In this document: piece by piece, positions 1 to 8,723 of the stretch
Numbering within the stretch: the stretch's first letter is position 1
Layout of the letters: each line of letters starts with the position of its first letter
Assembly (NCBI RefSeq): GCF_020711195.1
Contig: NZ_JAJFAT010000003.1
Location: forward strand, 1 to 64,000
Reading direction: 5' to 3'
Source: Halanaerobium polyolivorans
GTDB lineage: Bacteria > Bacillota > Halanaerobiia > Halanaerobiales > Halanaerobiaceae
DNA length: 64,000 nt
Translations under genes and position numbers: made by a program
Notes under the pieces: model-generated
Seen by the model: the letters and a program-made list of their open reading frames with translations, nothing else
Database searches by the model: none
What the model was told of the DNA's origin: nothing

Positions 1-90
1 AGCAATAAAAGCATTAGCTTTTTAAAAAATATATAAGGGAGTCTTATCTCATTTCCAAAAGTTATTTGACACAATCGGATGATTTTTTGG

Positions 91-139
91 TTTGCAAAAA
101 AAAGTTGAGTGCTATATAATTATGATAATTAAAATTATC
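91..139 (+). promoter_or_regulatory. Candidate promoter and inverted repeat upstream of the first ZIP gene
   Basis: A TATAAT -10 box lies at 115-120 with a weak TTTGCA -35 at 91-96 (18-nt spacing). Directly downstream, 124-139 reads GATAAT-TAAA-ATTATC, a perfect 6-bp inverted repeat where a repressor would block the start of transcription. The half-sites resemble Fur-type GATAAT boxes, but the 4-nt spacing is not the classical Fur 7-1-7 layout. Metal-responsive control is inferred from the metal transporter downstream. Confidence 0.4.
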
Positions 140-216
140 TTCAAATTAATTATCTAAGCAATTAAAATGATATAGATTTTGATAAATCAAGAAATATTTA
201 TACAGGAGGTTAATAA

Positions 217-960
217 ATGAGTACTTTAATGTATAGTTTTTTGGCTGGAATTTCAACTTCGCTTGGAGTTTTTGTCTTGATAATTTTTGGTGAACCAAGT
301 AAAAAAGTATTATCTTCTCTACTGGGATTTGCCGGAGGTATTATGCTGGCTATTTCGGTATTTGAATTAATGCCAGAAGCTGTGGAACTTGGCTCACTTA
401 GCATAGCTTTAATTGGATTTTTATTGGGTGCATTAATGATGTATGCTTTAGATATATTTGTTCCTCATTCTCATCTTTCTTCTTCTGAAAAACTAGATGT
501 AGAAAATCCAGAAAAATTAAAGGTTAAAGATCCAATGTTAAGAACAGGTTTTTTGATCTTTTTAGGAATAGCCCTTCACAATTTGCCCGAAGGTCTGGCG
601 ATTGGGGCAGGATTTGAATCAAGTCCAGAAGCAGGTATTTATATTGCAATGGCTATAGCTCTGCATAATATTCCTGAAGGACTTGCAATAGCAGGACCTT
701 TAAAATCTGGAGGAAGCAAAACATTAATGTTATTTGCATTTACTTTATTTGCTGGTTTGATGACACCTTTAGGAACCATGATTGGAATGTTTATATTTAA
801 TGTTTCACCAATATTTGTTGGTGGCTCACTGGCATTTGCAGCTGGAGCTATGGTTTATATAGTAAATGACGAATTAGTGCCTCAATCTAACAATATGCAC
901 AGTCATTTTGCCAATGCAGGGATGATCAGTGGCTTGTTATTAGGCTTTACAATACTATAA
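217..960 (+). CDS. ZIP-family metal transporter (first of a tandem pair)
   Basis: A 247-residue integral membrane protein of the ZIP (Zn/Fe-regulated transporter-like) family, expected to import divalent metals such as zinc, iron or manganese across the inner membrane. The two family signatures are plain: HNLPEG followed about 34 residues later by HNIPEG, the metal-binding histidines of two adjacent membrane helices. A short hydrophilic His-containing loop (PHSHLSSSE) lies between the N- and C-terminal helix bundles. The SD AGGAGG sits 7 nt upstream of the ATG. The length suits the bacterial GufA/ZupT-like group. The next gene is a close paralogue. The metal cannot be told from sequence. Confidence 0.9.
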   Translation: MSTLMYSFLAGISTSLGVFVLIIFGEPSKKVLSSLLGFAGGIMLAISVFELMPEAVELGSLSIALIGFLLGALMMYALDIFVPHSHLSSSEKLDVENPEKLKVKDPMLRTGFLIFLGIALHNLPEGLAIGAGFESSPEAGIYIAMAIALHNIPEGLAIAGPLKSGGSKTLMLFAFTLFAGLMTPLGTMIGMFIFNVSPIFVGGSLAFAAGAMVYIVNDELVPQSNNMHSHFANAGMISGLLLGFTIL

Positions 961-975
961 TTAGCTAAGAATATT

Positions 976-1023
976 AAAGGGCTCCTCATGCTGAATAATT
1001 TTACTTTGCAGGAGTCTTTTTTC
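976..1023 (+). terminator. Hairpin with T-run between the two ZIP genes
   Basis: GGCTCCT near 981 can pair with AGGAGTC near 1011 (one G-U pair), closing a loop of about 23 nt, followed directly by six or more T residues. This looks like an intrinsic terminator or attenuator inside the 93-bp gap, so the second ZIP gene may be expressed at a lower or separately controlled level. Confidence 0.5.
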
Positions 1024-1053
1024 TTTCAAAATACTATTTTCGGAGGTATGGTC

Positions 1054-1797
1054 ATGGGGACTGTAACTTATAGTTTATTAGCAGGTCTATCAACTTCAAT
1101 TGGAGCAGTATTATTAATATTTTTCGGTAAACCAAGTGAAAAAATCTTAGCTGTTTTAATTGGTTTTGCGGCTGGTATTATGACAGCAATTTCTGTATTT
1201 GAGCTTTTACCTGAAGCATTAGAATTATCATCTATAACTAATGCTGTTTTTGCCTTTGTTTTAGGTGCTCTATTAATGTATGCTTTAGATAAATTTCTAC
1301 CTCATTCTCATCTATCTTCTTCTGAGCATTTGGTAACAGAAAATCCGGAAAAATTAAAACTTCAGTCTCCATTGATGAGAACAGGTTTTTTGATCTTTTT
1401 GGGAATAGCCCTCCATAATTTACCGGAAGGCTTGGCGATTGGGGCAGGATTTGAATCAAGTCCAGAAGCAGGTATTTATATTGCAATGGCAATTGGTCTG
1501 CATAATATTCCTGAAGGACTTGCAATAGCAGGACCTCTAAAATCTGCTGGTGCTTCTAATCTCAAAATATTGTTTTTCACCTTATTTGCAGGACTGATGA
1601 TACCACTGGGAACTGTAATTGGCCAATTCTTCTTTAATATTTCTCCCCTTTTTGTAGGAGCAGCTTTAGCTTTTGCAGCAGGGGCTATGCTTTATATAGT
1701 AAATGATGAATTAATACCACAATCTAATAATATACACAGTCATTTATCTAATTTTGGAATATTATTTGGAATACTACTTGGTTTTACATTATTGTAA
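1054..1797 (+). CDS. ZIP-family metal transporter (second of a tandem pair)
   Basis: A 247-residue ZIP-family permease, a paralogue of the preceding gene. The block around HNLPEGLAIGAGFESS and HNIPEGLAIAGPLKS is essentially identical in the two proteins, while other helices diverge, as expected for a tandem duplication under local constraint or gene conversion. I chose the ATG at 1054 because CGGAGG ends 7 nt before it and the resulting N-terminus (MGTVTYSLLAGLSTS) aligns with the first copy. An in-frame ATG at 988 would add 22 residues that overlap a terminator hairpin. Predicted inner-membrane divalent metal uptake; substrate unknown. Confidence 0.88.
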   Translation: MGTVTYSLLAGLSTSIGAVLLIFFGKPSEKILAVLIGFAAGIMTAISVFELLPEALELSSITNAVFAFVLGALLMYALDKFLPHSHLSSSEHLVTENPEKLKLQSPLMRTGFLIFLGIALHNLPEGLAIGAGFESSPEAGIYIAMAIGLHNIPEGLAIAGPLKSAGASNLKILFFTLFAGLMIPLGTVIGQFFFNISPLFVGAALAFAAGAMLYIVNDELIPQSNNIHSHLSNFGILFGILLGFTLL

Positions 1798-1814
1798 TTT
1801 TTAAATTTGACTTC

Positions 1815-1843
1815 TTGACAAAGTGAAATTTATAATATATACT
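1815..1843 (+). promoter_or_regulatory. Sigma-A promoter of the trp operon
   Basis: TTGACA (1815-1820), 17-nt spacer, TATACT (1838-1843). This near-consensus promoter should start transcription around 1850, just before the NAG-triplet region, giving a leader of about 320 nt before trpE. Confidence 0.8.
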
Positions 1844-1854
1844 TAAAAAAATTA

Positions 1855-1920
1855 GAGATGAGAAGAGCCCAGCTTAGTAGAGATGAGATTTAGTTGAGAT
1901 TAGATTAGCAGATAGATTAG
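1855..1920 (+). promoter_or_regulatory. TRAP-type RNA-binding site: eleven NAG triplets in the trp leader
   Basis: NAG triplets begin at 1855, 1860, 1865, 1870, 1875, 1880, 1885, 1891, 1896, 1901 and 1906: eleven in all, spaced 5 nt apart with a single 6-nt step. Ten are GAG or TAG and one (1870) is CAG. Two more TAGs follow at 1913 and 1918. TRAP (MtrB) of Bacillus is an 11-mer that, when loaded with tryptophan, wraps RNA bearing eleven GAG/UAG repeats separated by 2-3 nt, so both count and spacing match. GCCCAGCTT (1867-1875) can pair with 1929-1938 to form an antiterminator that TRAP binding would prevent. The protein itself is not encoded in this window. Confidence 0.85.
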
Positions 1921-1923
1921 TAT

Positions 1924-1964
1924 AAACCAGGCTGTGGGAAAATAGCGTGGTTTTAGTTTTTTTT
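1924..1964 (+). terminator. trp leader attenuator terminator
   Basis: AAACCA (1924-1929) pairs with TGGTTT (1948-1953). After one mismatch the stem continues GCT/AGC around a loop at 1934-1943. Eight Ts follow at 1957-1964. Its left arm overlaps the segment proposed to pair with 1867-1875 as an antiterminator, the geometry expected of a TRAP-controlled attenuator. Confidence 0.8.
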
Positions 1965-2096
1965 ATTTTAGATTATTAATTTAATTATTTAAAATAATTA
2001 TATATTTTAGGGGTTATTAGAGCTATTTTCGCGAACCTTATAATTCTTAAACTAAAAATATCTATCTCTAACTCAAAATTTTAAATTTTAAATTCT

Positions 2097-2131
2097 ACGG
2101 TCAGGCTTATTATAAGCTTTGGCCGTTTTTT
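2097..2131 (+). terminator. Second terminator hairpin directly upstream of trpE
   Basis: ACGGTCA (2097-2103) pairs with TGGCCGT (2120-2126, one G-T pair); an inner GCTTAT/ATAAGC stem extends it, and six Ts follow at 2126-2131. It lies 40 nt before the trpE start, so a transcript that escapes the first terminator meets a second. ATCTATCTCTAACTC (2060-2074) between the two is complementary to parts of the NAG repeat tract and could join an alternative fold. Between 1965 and 2096 I see otherwise only AT-rich sequence with a TAATTATTT/AAATAATTA hairpin. Confidence 0.7.
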
Positions 2132-2170
2132 GTTTTTAAATAGATTGGGTTCTTGTCCAAGGAGGTAGAA

Positions 2171-3679
2171 ATGATAACTTTAGAAGAATTTTTAACCCAG
2201 GCAGAAGAATATGATCTGATTCCGATTTATGAAGAATTTATAGCTGATACCGAAACACCTATTTCGCTTTACAAAAAGTTGGCTGCTGATAAAGATTACT
2301 CATATCTTCTGGAAAGTTCTGAGAATGATCGCTATTCTTTTATTGGTTTAGAGCCTGCTGCTGTATTTAAGAATTATGAAGATCATTTTGAGATAGTAAA
2401 AGCAGATAAAATTGATAAAGAATATGATCAAGACCTGATTTCATATTTACAGGCTTATCTAAAAAATATTAAGGTTTATGAAAATGAAAAATTGCCCCCA
2501 TTTTCAGGTGGTTTTGTTGGTTATTTCAATTATGAGATGATAGAAAAATGGGAAGATATATTCCATTCTGAAAAAGACAAAACACTGTTTAAAGATGATA
2601 AAGCATTAAGTGTTTTGGTAATGACAAAAATAATTTTAGCTTATGATCATCTGCATAATACTGTTAAGATAATAAATAATCTCCAGCTAGATGAAAATAT
2701 GGGCTTAGCAGATAAGAAAAAATTATATGCTCAGGCTCAGCAGGAACTTAAAGATATCAAAAACAAAATAAAAAATACTAAAAGCACTCTAGCAGCTGTT
2801 GGTGAAAAATACAGCAGTGAAAAGGCTGAATTGATATCAAACACCAGTAAAAAAGAGTTTGAAACAATGGTCAAAAAAGCAAAAGAGCATATTAGACAGG
2901 GAGATATTTTTCAGATTGTTTTATCACAGAAATTTTCAATAGAAAATGATCTGCCACCCTTTAAAATTTTTCGTGCTCTGCGCTCGGTAAATCCATCCCC
3001 TTATTCTTTTTATTTAAATTTCCCTGAAACAAAAATTATTGGGTCTTCACCGGAGGTTTTAGTCAGGGTTAGAGATAATAGAGTTATGACTCGCCCTTTA
3101 GCAGGGACTAGAGCCAGAGGTAAAACTAAAAAAGAAGATTTAGAATTAGAAATGGATCTGCTTAATGATGAAAAAGAAAGAGCCGAACACACAATGCTGC
3201 TTGATTTGGGCAGAAATGATTTGAGCCGTATAGCTGCCCCCAGCAGTGTTGAAGTAACTGAATTGATGGAAGTTGAATATTATTCTAAGGTTATGCATAT
3301 TGTCTCTCAGGTGGAAGCTGACTTGAAAGAAGGTTTAGACAGTCTTGATGTTCTTAAAGCTGTTTTCCCGGCAGGAACGGTTTCCGGGGCACCTAAAATA
3401 AAAGCTATAGAGTTAATTAATAACTTGGAAAAAGAAAACAGAGGAGTATATGCAGGAACTGTTGCCTATTTAAGCTTTAATGGTAATCTTGATAGCTGTA
3501 TAACAATTAGAACTTTTTCACTAACAGAGGGAAAACTTAATCTTCAGGTTGGAGCAGGTATTGTTGCAGATTCAGATCCAGCTAAGGAATATCAAGAAAC
3601 ATTGAATAAGGGAAGAGCCTTATTTGATGCATTAAAAGTCGTCAGGGAGGATGGTATCCGTGATTTTAGTAATAGATAA
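2171..3679 (+). CDS. trpE: Anthranilate synthase component I (TrpE)
   Basis: Converts chorismate plus ammonia from TrpG to anthranilate, the first committed step of tryptophan synthesis. The 502-residue protein has the usual two regions: an N-terminal half with the LLESS element (residues 46-50), part of the tryptophan feedback site in this family, and a C-terminal chorismate-binding half with GRNDLSRI, FPAGTVSGAPK and QVGAGIVADSDP. The ATG at 2171 follows AAGGAGG by 5 nt; an upstream in-frame TTG overlaps that SD and is rejected. First gene of trpEGDCFBA. Control is probably by transcription attenuation in the leader plus feedback inhibition. Confidence 0.97.
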   Translation: MITLEEFLTQAEEYDLIPIYEEFIADTETPISLYKKLAADKDYSYLLESSENDRYSFIGLEPAAVFKNYEDHFEIVKADKIDKEYDQDLISYLQAYLKNIKVYENEKLPPFSGGFVGYFNYEMIEKWEDIFHSEKDKTLFKDDKALSVLVMTKIILAYDHLHNTVKIINNLQLDENMGLADKKKLYAQAQQELKDIKNKIKNTKSTLAAVGEKYSSEKAELISNTSKKEFETMVKKAKEHIRQGDIFQIVLSQKFSIENDLPPFKIFRALRSVNPSPYSFYLNFPETKIIGSSPEVLVRVRDNRVMTRPLAGTRARGKTKKEDLELEMDLLNDEKERAEHTMLLDLGRNDLSRIAAPSSVEVTELMEVEYYSKVMHIVSQVEADLKEGLDSLDVLKAVFPAGTVSGAPKIKAIELINNLEKENRGVYAGTVAYLSFNGNLDSCITIRTFSLTEGKLNLQVGAGIVADSDPAKEYQETLNKGRALFDALKVVREDGIRDFSNR

Positions 3680-4235
3680 TTATGATTCATTTACCTATAA
3701 TCTGGTCCATATTTTAGAAGAGTTTGATGAGGTAAAAGTTATCCGTAATGATAGAGTTTCAGTTGAAGATATAGCTTTAATGGCACCTGATAAGATAGTA
3801 ATTTCTCCGGGGCCTGGTAGGCCTGATGATGCTGGAATCTCCAAAAAAGTAATAGACTATTTTAAAGATAAAATTGAAATACTAGGAGTTTGTTTAGGCC
3901 ATCAATGTATAGCTGAAGTTTTTGGAGCTGAGGTTATAATAGCAGATGAGTTAGTTCATGGTAAGGTTTCAAAAATTAATAAAATTGCTGAAACCGAGCT
4001 GCTCTTTGCTGGAATTGAAAATGCTTTTCCTGCCACCCGTTATCATTCACTCTTAGTTAATAAGAATAATCTTCCTGAAGAATTAGAGGTTTTGGCAGAA
4101 ACAGAAAAAGGTGAAATCATGGCAATTAAACATAAAGATTATCCTGTTTATGGTGTGCAATTTCATCCCGAATCAATTTTGACAGAAGCAGGAAAAATAA
4201 TTTTAGCAAATTTTTTAGAGCAAAAAATTAAGTAG
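3660..4235 (+). CDS. trpG: Anthranilate synthase component II, glutamine amidotransferase (TrpG)
   Basis: A class I glutamine amidotransferase that supplies ammonia to TrpE. The triad is visible: Cys78 in GVCLGHQC, and His169 and Glu171 in FHPES; the oxyanion segment SPGPGRP is also present. The 191-residue length is standard. Start: GTG at 3660 lies 9 nt after AGGGAGG and gives the canonical MILVIDNYDSFTYN terminus; the ATG at 3651 directly abuts the SD. It overlaps the 3' end of trpE by 20 nt, suggesting translational coupling. A separate PabA is not seen, so this subunit might also serve folate synthesis (inference). Confidence 0.96.
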   Translation: MILVIDNYDSFTYNLVHILEEFDEVKVIRNDRVSVEDIALMAPDKIVISPGPGRPDDAGISKKVIDYFKDKIEILGVCLGHQCIAEVFGAEVIIADELVHGKVSKINKIAETELLFAGIENAFPATRYHSLLVNKNNLPEELEVLAETEKGEIMAIKHKDYPVYGVQFHPESILTEAGKIILANFLEQKIK

Positions 4236-4257
4236 GTAGTATAGAGGAGGAGAGAGA

Positions 4258-5274
4258 ATGTTTAATAAACATTTAACAAAAGTAGTTAGCAGAGAAGATT
4301 TAAGTTTAGCTGAGATGGAAGATGCAATGGCCATGGTAATGGAGGGCAAAACAACTGACAGCCAGTTAGCAGCATTTTTAATTGCTTTAAGAATGAAAGG
4401 AGAAAGTATAGATGAAATAACAGGAGCAGCAAGTGTAATGAGAAATAAAGCGGCTCGAGTTAATACATCTGCTGGAAATTTAATAGATAGCTGTGGAACC
4501 GGGGGAGATCAAAAAGGCACCTTTAATATCTCTACAACTACTGCAATTGTTATGGCAGCTGGAGGATTAAATGTTGCCAAACATGGTAATCGCTCAGTAT
4601 CTTCTCAAAGTGGAAGTGCTGATCTTTTAGAAGCACTTGGAGTAAAAATAGATTTAAGTCCTGAGGCAGCAGCTAAATGTCTGGATGAAATTGGTATCTC
4701 ATTTTTATTTGCCCCCTATTTTCATAAAGCAATGAAATATGCGGTTGGTCCTCGTAAAGAACTTGGTTTAAGAACTATTTTTAATATTTTAGGACCACTT
4801 ACAAATCCTGCTCAGGCAGAATATCAGATTCTTGGAGTTTATAAAGGAGAGCTTGTAATGCCGCTGGCCCATGTCTTAAAAAATCTTGCTTTAAAATCAG
4901 CAATGGTGGTCCACGGTGCTGGTGGAATTGATGAATTATCTTTAGCAGGTTTAAATAAAACTGCCTATTTAAAAAATGGAGAAATCAAAGAATTTAATTT
5001 TAGAGCCGAAGCAGCCGGTTTGGATTCTGCTCCAATAAGTGCAATATTGGGAGGTAAGCCAGAAGAGAACAAAAAAATTACTTTGGATATTCTGGATGGA
5101 AAAAAAGGTCCTAAAAGAGATGTAATACTGCTTAATGCAGCTGCTGCATTTTTGGTGCATAACAAAGTTTCTGATCTTAAAACAGGGGTTAAACTGGCAG
5201 CCGAGATTATTGATTCTGGAAAAGCAAAAGCTAAACTGGCAGAACTTATTCAATGCAGTAATTCGGTGCTTTAA
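4258..5274 (+). CDS. trpD: Anthranilate phosphoribosyltransferase (TrpD)
   Basis: Transfers phosphoribose from PRPP to anthranilate, the second step of tryptophan synthesis. The 338-residue protein has the glycine-rich PRPP loop GTGGD (residues 80-84), KHGNRSVSSQSGSAD, and the GLRTIFNILGPLTNP segment typical of the family. It is not fused to TrpG, unlike in enterobacteria. The SD GGAGGAGAG precedes the ATG. It is third in the operon, 22 nt after trpG and 2 nt before trpC. Confidence 0.97.
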   Translation: MFNKHLTKVVSREDLSLAEMEDAMAMVMEGKTTDSQLAAFLIALRMKGESIDEITGAASVMRNKAARVNTSAGNLIDSCGTGGDQKGTFNISTTTAIVMAAGGLNVAKHGNRSVSSQSGSADLLEALGVKIDLSPEAAAKCLDEIGISFLFAPYFHKAMKYAVGPRKELGLRTIFNILGPLTNPAQAEYQILGVYKGELVMPLAHVLKNLALKSAMVVHGAGGIDELSLAGLNKTAYLKNGEIKEFNFRAEAAGLDSAPISAILGGKPEENKKITLDILDGKKGPKRDVILLNAAAAFLVHNKVSDLKTGVKLAAEIIDSGKAKAKLAELIQCSNSVL

Positions 5275-5276
5275 AG

Positions 5277-6044
5277 ATGATCTTAGATAAAATTATAAAA
5301 GAAAAAGAAAAAGAAGTTAAAGCATTGAAAAAAAGCAGGCACTCTTTAATAGAAAAATTAAAAGCTGAAGAATTGACTTTAATAGCCGAAATAAAAAAAG
5401 CATCTCCCAGCAAAGGTTTGATCAGAAAAGATTTTAAACCTGTTGAACAGCTAATGGCCTATCAAGCTGGAGGAGCTGATGCAATATCTGTTTTAACAGA
5501 TCAAAAATTTTTTCAAGGAAGCAATCAACTTTTAGAATCTTTAAGAAAATTAACAGAACTGCCGATTTTACGCAAGGAATTTATAATTGATCCTATTCAG
5601 GTTTATCAAAGCTTTTTTATTGGGGCTGATGTTATTTTATTAATTGCAGCAGTCCTGGATTTAGAGCAGCTAAAGGAACTATTGGCTACTGCTGAAAAAT
5701 TAAAACTTGAGGTAATAGTAGAAGTTCATAATGAAGCAGAATTAGATATGGTATTGAATACTGAAGCAGAAATTATTGGTATTAATAATCGAAACTTAAA
5801 TAATTTTGAAGTGGACTTAAATACTACAGCAAAATTGCTTAAATTACTGCAGGAAAAAACACCGCGCCAAAATTATTATATTATCGCTGAAAGTGGAATA
5901 AAGAGCGCTGCAGATATAAGTTATTTAAAAGAGCTTGGTGTAGATGGAGTCTTAATTGGAGAAACATTGATGAAGGCTGAAAGTCCAGCAGCTAAAATAA
6001 AAGAATTGAGTCTAAGCAAAGGGGAATCTGATCATGACAGCTAG
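5277..6044 (+). CDS. trpC: Indole-3-glycerol-phosphate synthase (TrpC)
   Basis: Closes the indole ring by decarboxylating CdRP to indole-3-glycerol phosphate. A 255-residue TIM barrel with the catalytic and substrate elements AEIKKASPSKG, LRKEFIIDP, GINNRNL and AESGI all present. It stands alone, not fused to TrpF. There is no clear SD; the start lies 2 nt after the trpD stop, so it is probably translated by coupling. Confidence 0.97.
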   Translation: MILDKIIKEKEKEVKALKKSRHSLIEKLKAEELTLIAEIKKASPSKGLIRKDFKPVEQLMAYQAGGADAISVLTDQKFFQGSNQLLESLRKLTELPILRKEFIIDPIQVYQSFFIGADVILLIAAVLDLEQLKELLATAEKLKLEVIVEVHNEAELDMVLNTEAEIIGINNRNLNNFEVDLNTTAKLLKLLQEKTPRQNYYIIAESGIKSAADISYLKELGVDGVLIGETLMKAESPAAKIKELSLSKGESDHDS

Positions 6045-6672
6045 AGTGATGGTTAAAATATGTGGGATGACAAGAAAAAGTGATATAAACTTTGCTGTTA
6101 AAGCAGGGGTTGATGCACTTGGTTTTATACTTGCTAAAAGTCCCAGACAGCTTAATCTTGCTCAAGTAAAAGAACTTTGTCAAGACCTCCCCCCTTTTAT
6201 CAGCAGGGTTGCTGTAGTTGTAAATCCTGATCTGAATGAATTGCAGCAAATAACAGCAGCCGGACTTTTTGACTATATTCAGTTTCATGGTGATGAGCCA
6301 GCTGAATTAATCACAAAAACAGAACTAAAAAAAATTAAAGCTATTTCAATTAATAAAGCAAAAGATTTACAAAAAATAAAGCTTTATAAAAATCTAGTTG
6401 ATTATTTTTTATTCGATACTAAAATTGGAGATGAAATTGGGGGTACAGGTAGAAGTTTTGATTGGTCATTATTGAATGATGAGGCTCTGCAAGCTAAATT
6501 CATTTTAGCAGGTGGACTAGGGCCTCATAATATAGAACTTGCTTTAAAAAGCTTAAAGCCTGCAGCTGTGGATTTAAATAGTCAGCTGGAAATTTCTCCA
6601 GGGATTAAAGATCAAAAATTAATTGAAGAAAGTCTAGTTAAAATAAGAGCTTTTGAAAAAAATAATTATTAA
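6034..6672 (+). CDS. trpF: Phosphoribosylanthranilate isomerase (TrpF)
   Basis: Performs the Amadori rearrangement of PRA to CdRP. The 212-residue TIM barrel opens with VKICGMTR, holding the catalytic Cys. The second catalytic residue of the family is an Asp; [13 protein letters not shown] and the phosphate-binding LAGGL segment are present. It overlaps trpC by 11 nt, with AAGGGGA 8-10 nt upstream of the ATG. A second in-frame ATG at 6049 would also give a family-like N-terminus. Confidence 0.95.
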   Translation: MTARVMVKICGMTRKSDINFAVKAGVDALGFILAKSPRQLNLAQVKELCQDLPPFISRVAVVVNPDLNELQQITAAGLFDYIQFHGDEPAELITKTELKKIKAISINKAKDLQKIKLYKNLVDYFLFDTKIGDEIGGTGRSFDWSLLNDEALQAKFILAGGLGPHNIELALKSLKPAAVDLNSQLEISPGIKDQKLIEESLVKIRAFEKNNY

Positions 6673-6712
6673 ACTAAGTAAAGGATTTAAAGACTGGAAA
6701 GGAGTAATTAGC

Positions 6713-7936
6713 ATGGAAAATCAAGCAATAAAAATGCAAAGAAAGACTGACTTAAATAAGGGCTATTTTTCTCAATTTGGGGGGCGTTTTGTTCCAGAAA
6801 CTTTAATGCCTGTTTTAGATGAATTAGAAGCGGTTTACAATCATTATAAAGATGATAAAGAGTTTAAACAAGAGTTAAAGTCTCTTTTAGCAGATTACAG
6901 TGGTAGACCGACCTCTTTATATTATGCTGAACAATTAAGCAAACATTATGGAGGAGCTAAGATATATCTAAAAAGAGAGGATTTAAATCATACCGGTGCT
7001 CATAAAATTAATAATACCTTAGGTCAGATTCTTTTAGCAATAAAAATGGGTAAGCAGAGAATTATTGCAGAGACCGGGGCCGGTCAGCATGGTGTTGCAA
7101 CTGCAACTGTTGCTGCTAGATTTAACTTAGATTGTGAAATATATATGGGAGCAGAAGATATGGAAAGACAGGCTCTTAATGTATATAAGATGGAAATGTT
7201 AGGAGCCAAAGTAACTGAAGTAAATTCTGGCACTCAAACCCTTAAAGATGCTACTAATGAAGCTATTAGAGATTGGGTAAGGAATGTGGAAGATACCCAT
7301 TATATAATTGGCTCTGTAGTTGGTCCCCATCCCTATCCTGTAATGGTCAGGGATTTTCAAAGAATAATCGGTGATGAATGCAAAAAACAAATAATTGCTA
7401 AAGAAGGAAGGCTTCCTGATTATATTTTAGCCTGTGTTGGTGGAGGAAGTAATGCAATGGGAATATTTTTTCCTTTTGTTGATGACAAAGAAGTTAAAAT
7501 GATTGGGGTTGAAGCCTCAGGTAAGGGAATTGATAGTGGTAAACATGCAGCTACTCTTTCTGCAGGAAGGGTGGGAGTCTTACATGGTAGCAAATCATTT
7601 TTGCTGCAGGATGAAGATGGTCAGATAATTCCAGCCTATTCAATTTCTGCCGGTTTGGATTATCCAGGTGTTGGTCCTGAACACAGTCATTTAAAATCTA
7701 TTGATAGGGTAGAATATCATTCGGCTACTGATCTGGAGGCTGTTAAAGCATTTAAATTATTATCAGAAAAAGAAGGAATAATTCCAGCTCTGGAAAGTTC
7801 TCATGCCCTATCTTATTTAGAAAAATTAGCCCCTCAGCTTTCTGAAGATGAGATTATTGTTGTTAACCTTTCTGGTCGGGGCGATAAGGATATTAATAAT
7901 TTTAAAAAGATCAAGGAGGCAGAGAAAAATGTCTAA
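6713..7936 (+). CDS. trpB: Tryptophan synthase beta subunit (TrpB)
   Basis: PLP enzyme joining indole and serine to make tryptophan. The 407-residue protein carries the PLP lysine (Lys98) in [10 protein letters not shown] and the phosphate-binding loop GGGSNAMG, typical of the TrpB1 type that pairs with TrpA. I start at the ATG at 6713 because AAAGGAG lies 8 nt upstream and MENQ...[12 protein letters not shown] matches family N-termini; an in-frame ATG at 6653 overlaps trpF and adds an unrelated tail. It overlaps trpA by 8 nt. Confidence 0.97.
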   Translation: MENQAIKMQRKTDLNKGYFSQFGGRFVPETLMPVLDELEAVYNHYKDDKEFKQELKSLLADYSGRPTSLYYAEQLSKHYGGAKIYLKREDLNHTGAHKINNTLGQILLAIKMGKQRIIAETGAGQHGVATATVAARFNLDCEIYMGAEDMERQALNVYKMEMLGAKVTEVNSGTQTLKDATNEAIRDWVRNVEDTHYIIGSVVGPHPYPVMVRDFQRIIGDECKKQIIAKEGRLPDYILACVGGGSNAMGIFFPFVDDKEVKMIGVEASGKGIDSGKHAATLSAGRVGVLHGSKSFLLQDEDGQIIPAYSISAGLDYPGVGPEHSHLKSIDRVEYHSATDLEAVKAFKLLSEKEGIIPALESSHALSYLEKLAPQLSEDEIIVVNLSGRGDKDINNFKKIKEAEKNV

Positions 7937-8720
7937 AATAGCAGCTCAATTTAAGGATAAAAAAGCTTTAATAACTTATATTAGTGGAGGAGACCCCAGT
8001 TTAGAGATGACCGAAAAATTAATTTATCGGCTGCAGGAAGAAGGGGTAGATATTATAGAAATTGGAATTCCATTTTCTGATCCATTAGCAGATGGTCCGG
8101 TAATTCAGGAAGCTTCACAAAGGGCATTGAAAAATGGATGTACTTTAAAAAAACTAATTGAGATGCTGACAGATATTAAAGATAAAGTAAAAGTTCCCAT
8201 AGTTTTAATGGGTTATTATAACTCGGTTTTAAATTATGGAGAAAAAGAATTTGTAGAGGCAATTAAAAAAGCAGGGGTTTCAGGAGTTATTATACCGGAT
8301 TTGCCGGTTGATGAAAAAGCTGATTTAGCTTATTACTTAAAAGAAGCTGCTTTAGATCAAATCTTATTAGTTACTCCCAATACATCAGATGAGCGATTAA
8401 AAGAAATTAGTAATTCGAGCTCTGGCTTTCTTTACTGTGTGGCTCTGCTGGGAACTACAGGTGATGCTAGAGGCCCATATCCTCAATTAGAAAGTTATTT
8501 AAAGAGGGTTAGAAAAACAGCTGGAGATATCCCCCTTGGTCTCGGTTTTGGAATTGATGGCCCTGAAAAAGTCAAAAAATTTATCGATTATCCTGATGGG
8601 GTTATAATCGGTAGTGCCTTAATTAAAGCTATAACAGCTGGTGAAACAGAAACAGAAAAGTTAGAGAATGCAGGAGAATTCGTAAGAAATATAAAAAAAG
8701 TTTTAGCTAATTATAAATAA
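7929..8720 (+). CDS. trpA: Tryptophan synthase alpha subunit (TrpA)
   Basis: Cleaves indole-3-glycerol phosphate to indole, passed by tunnel to TrpB. A 263-residue TIM barrel with the two catalytic acids in [14 protein letters not shown] (Glu44 and Asp55), the phosphate site GFGI, and VIIGSALI near the end. The SD AAGGAGG precedes the ATG at 7929. It is the last gene of the operon; a strong promoter for the next gene starts 4 nt after its stop, and no separate terminator is evident. Confidence 0.97.
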   Translation: MSKIAAQFKDKKALITYISGGDPSLEMTEKLIYRLQEEGVDIIEIGIPFSDPLADGPVIQEASQRALKNGCTLKKLIEMLTDIKDKVKVPIVLMGYYNSVLNYGEKEFVEAIKKAGVSGVIIPDLPVDEKADLAYYLKEAALDQILLVTPNTSDERLKEISNSSSGFLYCVALLGTTGDARGPYPQLESYLKRVRKTAGDIPLGLGFGIDGPEKVKKFIDYPDGVIIGSALIKAITAGETETEKLENAGEFVRNIKKVLANYK

Positions 8721-8723
8721 TCC

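Noticed and set aside
124-139. Classical Fur box
   Set aside because: Half-sites fit, but the 4-nt gap does not match the 7-1-7 arrangement; reported only as a possible metal-regulator site.
1238-1525. Minus-strand open frames inside the second ZIP gene and elsewhere (for example 9155-9394, 41117-41488, 54009-54320)
   Set aside because: They lie fully inside well-supported genes on the other strand, have no SD or recognisable domains, and reflect codon bias of the real genes.
1850-2170. T-box or leader-peptide control of the trp operon
   Set aside because: No AGGGTGGNACCGCG-type T-box core and no short frame rich in Trp codons; the only notable small frame (from 1858) has no Trp codon. The NAG triplet periodicity explains the leader better.
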